Below are positions 5,068-8,275 of a DNA stretch of 8,275 nucleotides, piece by piece. The translations under genes were made by a program, and so were the position numbers. Under the pieces are notes generated by a model. It was given only the letters and a program-made list of their open reading frames with translations. It did not search any database and was not told the origin of the DNA. Every line of letters starts with the position of its first letter. The stretch's first letter is position 1. Origin of the DNA: Actinomycetota bacterium (GTDB taxonomy: Bacteria; Actinomycetota; Thermoleophilia; Gaiellales; Gaiellaceae); NCBI GenBank assembly GCA_005884155.1, contig VAXD01000069.1:331-8605 (forward strand). Reading direction: 5' to 3'.

Positions 5068-6173
5068 CTGGCGAGCACCTCCGCCAGGTCCTTGTCGCCG
5101 CGGCCCGAGAGGCAGAGGAGGACGAGCTCCTCGTCGAGCTCGGCCACGCGGGCGAGCGCGTGCGCGGGCTCGAGCGCGGGAACGATGCCCTCGGTGCTCG
5201 CGAGCCGGCGGAAGGCCGCAAGGGCCTCCTCGTCCGTCGCCGAGACGTACTCGGCGCGGCCTGCGTCTCTGAGCGCCGCGTGCTCCGGGCCAGAACCGGG
5301 GTAGTCGAGCCCCGCGGAGATCGACTCGGCGTCGAGCACCTGGCCGTCCTCATCGGCGAGCACGGACGAGCGCGAGCCGTGCAGGACAGCGGTGCGGCCG
5401 GTGCCGAGGCTCGCCGCTCCGCTGGCCTCGACACCGACGAGGCGCACGGGGTCGGCGAGGAAGCCGGTGAAGAGGCCGATCGCGTTCGAGCCGCCGCCGA
5501 CGCACGCGACGGCGACTTCCGGCAGCAGGCCGTCTGCCTCGATGATCTGCTCCCGCGCCTCTCGCCCGATCACGGCCTGCAACTCTCGCACGATCTCGGG
5601 GTACGGCTGCGGGCCGACGCACGAGCCGATCAGGTAATGGGTCGTCTCGACCGAGCCGATCCAGTCGCGGATCGCCTCGCTCGTCGCCTCCTTGAGCGTC
5701 TGCGTGCCGAACTCGACCGGCCGGACTTCGGCTCCGAGCAGGCCCATTCGCTCGACGTTCGGCCGCTGGCGGCGCATGTCCTCGGCGCCCATGTAGACGA
5801 CGCACTCGAGCCCGAAGCGCGCGCAGACGGTCGCGGTCGCGACGCCGTGCTGGCCGGCGCCGGTCTCCGCGACGATCCGACGCTTGCCGAGTCGCTGCGC
5901 CAGCAGCGCCTGGCCGAGCGCGTTGTTGAGCTTGTGTGCGCCAGTGTGGAGCAGGTCCTCGCGCTTGAGGTAGAGCCGCTTGCCCGGCGCGAAGCGCTCC
6001 GCGAGCGTGAGCGGCGTCGGCCGGCCCGCGTACGTCCGTCCGAGCCGGTCGAGCTCTTGGTGGAAGGCCGGGTCCTCTTGCGCCTCGCGCCAGCCGGCCT
6101 CGAGCTCGTCGAGCGCCGGAATCAGCGTCTCCGGGACGAATCGGCCGCCGTACTGGCCATACGTCAGCTGCAC
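5064..6173 (-). CDS. trpB: Tryptophan synthase beta chain
   Basis: This PLP enzyme condenses indole with L-serine to give L-tryptophan, in an alpha2-beta2 complex with TrpA. It has 369 residues. The N-terminal block YGQYGGRFVPETL is typical of TrpB. The PLP lysine is Lys81 in LLHTGAHKLNNALGQ, the catalytic Glu is Glu103 in VAETGAGQHGVATAT, the phosphate-binding loop is GGGSNA (226-231), and SGRGDKDL lies near the C-terminus. All key residues are intact and the sequence is of the standard TrpB1 class. The GTG at 6173 is chosen because it gives the usual N-terminus and has GGGAG (6187-6183) 9 bases upstream. It overlaps the end of trpF by 10 bases. A perfect 9-bp hairpin lies immediately upstream of this ribosome binding site. 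The same frame is open far upstream, so an automatic caller could wrongly fuse it to the trpC fragment. Confidence 0.97.
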   Translation of the reverse strand: MQLTYGQYGGRFVPETLIPALDELEAGWREAQEDPAFHQELDRLGRTYAGRPTPLTLAERFAPGKRLYLKREDLLHTGAHKLNNALGQALLAQRLGKRRIVAETGAGQHGVATATVCARFGLECVVYMGAEDMRRQRPNVERMGLLGAEVRPVEFGTQTLKEATSEAIRDWIGSVETTHYLIGSCVGPQPYPEIVRELQAVIGREAREQIIEADGLLPEVAVACVGGGSNAIGLFTGFLADPVRLVGVEASGAASLGTGRTAVLHGSRSSVLADEDGQVLDAESISAGLDYPGSGPEHAALRDAGRAEYVSATDEEALAAFRRLASTEGIVPALEPAHALARVAELDEELVLLCLSGRGDKDLAEVLAR

Positions 6174-7099
6174 CGTGTCCCGCTCCCAGCGCCGGCAAAG
6201 CCGGCGCTTCCGCTCTCGCGCGGCTCCGTCGAGCCTACGCCGCGGACTTCCTCCACATACGCGCGCACACGCCCGTGATCCTTGATCCCTGGCGCGGTCT
6301 CGAGACTCGAGCTCGCGTCCACGGCCCAGGGCTGGACGTGCTCGATCGCCTCGGCGACGTTCTCGGGCGAGAGGCCGCCGGCGAGGACGATTCTGCCCTC
6401 GGCCTCGCGGGCCCGCTGGAGATGCCCCGGATCGGCCTCGTTCCAGGCGCGATCGACGACGCGCGCCACAACTCGGCCGTCGCGGAGCAGGACGCCGTCC
6501 TTTCCCCGGTGACCGTTCTCGCGCGGGTAGAGCTGGACTAGATCGGCGTTGTTGTCGGTGACTTCGCCGACGTGGACCGCGACTGAGAGCATCGTGTCCG
6601 GCACGGGGAGCACGCCTGGGGCGCGGCGCGGCGTCTCGCGCGCGAGTATGAAGCCGGCGAGGTCGGCGCCGGCCTCGGCGGCGGCGGCGACGTCCTCCTC
6701 GCGCGTCAGGCCGCAGACCTTGACGAGCGGGCGTGAGACTAGCTCGGCGAGCTTTGCCGCCGGATCCGGAGCGCGCATCAAGGCGGAGCCGACGAGAACG
6801 GCGTCCGCGCCGGCGAGCTCGGCCTCCGCGCCTTGTGCGCGCGAAGAGATACCGCTCTCGGCGACGACCACGCGGTCGTGCGGCGCCTGCTCGACAAGGG
6901 CGAGCTGGGCGTCGCGATCGATCTCGAACGTCGAGAGATCGCGGGCGTTGATCCCGATGATCTCCGCGCCGAGCTCGACCGCGCGCTGCAACTCCGCGGA
7001 ATCGTGCGCCTCCACCAGCGCATCCAGGCCGAGCTCTGCTCCGGCATCGAGCAGCCCGCGCATCCGCTCGTCGTCGAGGTCGCGCAGGAGGAGCAGCAC
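6164..7099 (-). CDS. trpF: In-frame remainder: C-terminal half of IGPS fused to phosphoribosylanthranilate isomerase
   Basis: This is the uninterrupted frame downstream of the trpC break (311 residues from the first GTG, which need not be a real start). Residues 1-120 are the second half of the IGPS barrel: LVEAHD (Glu30), GINARDL (Asn51), VAESGIS (Glu81-Ser85) and LVGSALMRA. A short linker leads to the isomerase from about 123: VKVCGLT with catalytic Cys129, ADLAGFILARETPRR, a VQL strand reading VQLYP instead of VQLHG, LAGGLSPENVAEAI and the VDASSSLE-PGIKDH block with catalytic Asp261. The isomerase converts phosphoribosylanthranilate to CdRP. The usual GGTG-x2-FDW segment is not recognisable and the stretch between VQL and AGGL is about 25 residues short. 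A 22-residue Gly/Ser tail overlaps the trpB start. If translated by reinitiation, this fragment could still supply TrpF activity. Confidence 0.8.
   Translation of the reverse strand: MLLLLRDLDDERMRGLLDAGAELGLDALVEAHDSAELQRAVELGAEIIGINARDLSTFEIDRDAQLALVEQAPHDRVVVAESGISSRAQGAEAELAGADAVLVGSALMRAPDPAAKLAELVSRPLVKVCGLTREEDVAAAAEAGADLAGFILARETPRRAPGVLPVPDTMLSVAVHVGEVTDNNADLVQLYPRENGHRGKDGVLLRDGRVVARVVDRAWNEADPGHLQRAREAEGRIVLAGGLSPENVAEAIEHVQPWAVDASSSLETAPGIKDHGRVRAYVEEVRGVGSTEPRESGSAGFAGAGSGTRCS
6188..6208 (-). promoter_or_regulatory. Perfect GC-rich hairpin at the trpF/trpB junction
   Basis: AGCGCCGGC (6188-6196) and GCCGGCGCT (6200-6208) are perfect complements around a 3-base loop (AAA on plus, UUU in the mRNA). 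In the transcript the stem ends one base before the GGGAG ribosome binding site of trpB. It lies within the last codons of trpF, which form a Gly/Ser/Ala-rich tail. A role in trpB translation, mRNA processing or stability is inferred from position. There is no U-tract after it, so a terminator is unlikely. Confidence 0.6.
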
Positions 7100-7267
7100 C
7101 GCGTTTGCGCCGAGCTGCCGCAGCCCCTGGAGCTCCGCCGGCTCGCTCGAACTCGGCCGCCAGCCGCGAGGGATTCGCGCCGGGGCGGAGGTCGCCGGCG
7201 GACGGTGAGCGTCGCTTGACCTCCGCGATCGCGGCCAGGCCAGGCCCGGCGAGCGCGTCGCGGAAGC

Positions 7268-8275
7268 TCATACAACCGCCTCCTCGGCCTGCGTGAACGC
7301 AATCAGCTCCTCGAGCCGCTCGCCTGCGGCGCCGGAGTCGACCGCATCGCGGGCGTAGCCGAGGCCGTCGGCGAGGTCGCGAGCCTGCCCTGCCGCGGCG
7401 ATCGCTCCCGCTGCGTTGAGCAGGACGGCCGAGCGCCGTCCGCCGTTCTGGCCCGAAAAGATCGCGCGGATCGCCTCTGCGTTCTCGGCAGGCGAGCCAC
7501 CGCGCAGCTCGTCCTGCGCGCAACGCGGCACGCCGAGCTCGAGCGGGTCGATCTCGCGCTCGTGGACGTTGCCGTCACGCACCTCGCAGACGAGGTTCGG
7601 GCCGGCCGGCGAGAGCTCGTCGATCCCGCCCGCGCCGTGGACGACGAACGCGCGCCGCGCCCCGAGCTGCGCGAGCACCTCCGCGATCGTGCGCACGAGC
7701 GAGGGCGCGTACACGCCAACCACCTGAGCGCGTGCGCCTGCGGGATTCGTCAGAGGCCCGAGCACGTTGAAGACCGTCCGTGCGGCGAGCTCGCGCCGGA
7801 CCGGTGCCGCGTGGCGCATCGCCGGGTGATGCGTCGGAGCGAACAGGAAGCCGAAGCCGAGCTCGTCGATCGAGCGTTCGATCCGCGCCGGCGGAAGCTC
7901 GAGCCGGAAGCCGAGCGCCTCGAGCACGTCTGCCGACCCGGATGCGGACGAGACCGCGCGGTTGCCGTGCTTCGCGACACCCGCACCCGCGGCCGCCGCG
8001 ACCAGGGCCGCCGCGGTCGAGATGTTGATCGTCCTTGCGCCGTCGCCGCCGGTGCCGGCGGTGTCGACCAGGTCGTCCCGCGCCGGCTTGACCGCGAGCA
8101 CATGCGCGCGCATCGCTTCCGCGCAGCCGGCGATCTCGTCCACGGTCTCGCCCTTCAAGCGCAGCGCGACGAGCAAGCCGCCGATCTGCGCCGGGGTCGC
8201 GTCGCCGACCATCACCTCGTTCATCACCGAACGGGCCTCGTCGCGCGAGAGGTCGTGTCCGTCGAGCAGCCGGCC
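7268..8275 (-). CDS. trpD: Anthranilate phosphoribosyltransferase, 5' end beyond the window
   Basis: TrpD transfers the phosphoribosyl group of PRPP to anthranilate, the second step of tryptophan synthesis. The frame runs off the right edge; 335 residues are visible and only a few N-terminal residues should be missing. It begins with the usual helix (RLLDGHDLSRDEARSVMNEV), then ATPAQIGGLLVALRLKGET. The PRPP-binding loop is DTAGTGGDG (visible residues 71-79), followed by NISTAAA, KHGNRAVSS and the phosphate/Mg2+ region. Anthranilate-site blocks follow (FLFAPTHHPAMRH, RTVFNVLGPLTNPA), then VVHGAGGIDELSPAG, where the more usual HG-DG/LDE has Gly. All catalytic blocks are intact. Internal GTG and ATG codons near 8227-8222 are in frame but lie inside the conserved first helix, so the true start is upstream. 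Its stop overlaps the trpCF start. Confidence 0.96.
   Translation of the reverse strand, partial: GRLLDGHDLSRDEARSVMNEVMVGDATPAQIGGLLVALRLKGETVDEIAGCAEAMRAHVLAVKPARDDLVDTAGTGGDGARTINISTAAALVAAAAGAGVAKHGNRAVSSASGSADVLEALGFRLELPPARIERSIDELGFGFLFAPTHHPAMRHAAPVRRELAARTVFNVLGPLTNPAGARAQVVGVYAPSLVRTIAEVLAQLGARRAFVVHGAGGIDELSPAGPNLVCEVRDGNVHEREIDPLELGVPRCAQDELRGGSPAENAEAIRAIFSGQNGGRRSAVLLNAAGAIAAAGQARDLADGLGYARDAVDSGAAGERLEELIAFTQAEEAVV

Larger units (their letters stand above)
6164..7271 (-). pseudogene. trpCF: trpC-trpF fusion gene with an internal frameshifting deletion in trpC
   Basis: The gene starts at ATG 7271-7269, overlapping the trpD stop (ATGA). A strong GAGGAGG lies at 7285-7279, 7 bases upstream. 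It should encode indole-3-glycerol phosphate synthase (TrpC) joined to phosphoribosylanthranilate isomerase (TrpF). The first frame gives SFRDALAGPGLAAIAEVKRR, including the EVK-x-SPS motif (catalytic Glu17 and Lys19), and runs to about AAEFERAG near 7137. TrpC homology then continues in a different frame from about 7130 (ELQGLRQLGANAVLLLL). The total length is 3n+1, so one frame change is required. Compared with E. coli TrpC, the part covering SVLT---FGGS--L and the L-KDF lysine is missing, about 35-40 residues. The remaining IGPS residues and the whole isomerase are in one frame. This is either a broken gene or an assembly deletion; no ribosomal frameshift could restore the lost segment. The first frame stays open into trpB. 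Confidence 0.85.
2305..8275 (-). other. Tightly coupled tryptophan operon: trpD-trpCF-trpB-amidase-methyltransferase-trpA-NYN
   Basis: All seven genes are on the minus strand with no spacer. Junctions in order are ATGA (trpD/trpCF), a 10-base overlap (trpCF/trpB), ATGA (trpB/amidase), GTGA (amidase/methyltransferase), ATGA (methyltransferase/trpA) and TGATG (trpA/NYN). No internal promoter or terminator is apparent. The operon promoter and any attenuator or T-box must lie beyond the right edge. Confidence 0.85.

Noticed and set aside
4231..5304. Long plus-strand frames antisense to the trp operon (also 3233-4192, 5160-6278, 6549-7208)
   Set aside because: They mirror real minus-strand genes with strong family signatures, have no ribosome binding sites and show Arg/Ala/Leu-biased composition typical of shadow frames.
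7100..7230. Programmed ribosomal frameshifting as the explanation for the trpC frame change
   Set aside because: No slippery heptamer is apparent and a frameshift would not restore the 35-40 missing residues.
5064..7523. One continuous minus-strand open frame covering the trpC start fragment and trpB
   Set aside because: The frame is open only because of the frameshift in trpC and the lack of stops in GC-rich DNA. Between about 7137 and 6173 it encodes Arg/Ala-rich nonsense while the TrpC/TrpF homology lies in another frame.
7268..8275. Trp attenuator, T-box or operon promoter
   Set aside because: The operon's 5' end lies beyond the right edge; no leader peptide with Trp codons or T-box elements is inside the window.
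1..8275. CRISPR array, insertion sequence, integrase, tRNA or rRNA
   Set aside because: No regularly spaced repeats, transposase or integrase motifs, terminal inverted repeats or tRNA/rRNA signatures were found; the single twin repeat at 2106-2131 is too small to indicate a mobile element.

Overview
The window is GC-rich and densely packed, with long reading frames on both strands and GTG starts at several genes. Its protein sequences look actinobacterial. My best guess is a soil Actinobacteriota of the class Thermoleophilia (Gaiellales or Solirubrobacterales type), but this rests on composition and on the look of the Trp proteins; no marker gene is present.

Left part (1-2094). A truncated class-I glutamine amidotransferase-like peptidase C26 gene reads leftward off the edge. 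It is divergent from a 1-Cys peroxiredoxin (343-1017) that ends in a clear hairpin. A roughly 165-base gap follows, holding a striking 39-bp interrupted dyad. After it come a small cupredoxin lipoprotein gene with a complete type-1 copper ligand set (1183-1689) and a four-helix GtrA-family membrane protein gene (1723-2094). The gtrA GTG start lies inside a 7-bp hairpin.

Middle (2095-2304). This is a convergent intergenic region with a twin 11-bp direct repeat and several competing inverted repeats. I find no gene in it.

Right part (2305-8275, minus strand). This is one tightly coupled tryptophan operon, in transcription order: trpD (5' end cut by the window), trpC-trpF fusion, trpB, an acetamidase/formamidase-family gene, a SAM methyltransferase, trpA, and a short NYN-domain nuclease-like gene. 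Adjacent genes overlap by 1, 4 or 10 bases, so translational coupling is likely throughout. The upstream part of the operon (trpE, trpG, leader or attenuator) would lie beyond the right edge.

The main oddities are in this operon. (1) The trpC half of the trpCF fusion has lost about 35-40 codons, including the region of the catalytic lysine in the LxKDF-type motif, and the loss shifts the frame; it is either a real broken gene or an assembly deletion. (2) A hydrolase gene and a methyltransferase gene sit between trpB and trpA, the two subunits of tryptophan synthase, with 4-base overlaps at every junction. This suggests an undescribed side reaction or regulatory link to indole/tryptophan metabolism. 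(3) A perfect 9-bp GC-rich hairpin abuts the trpB ribosome binding site.
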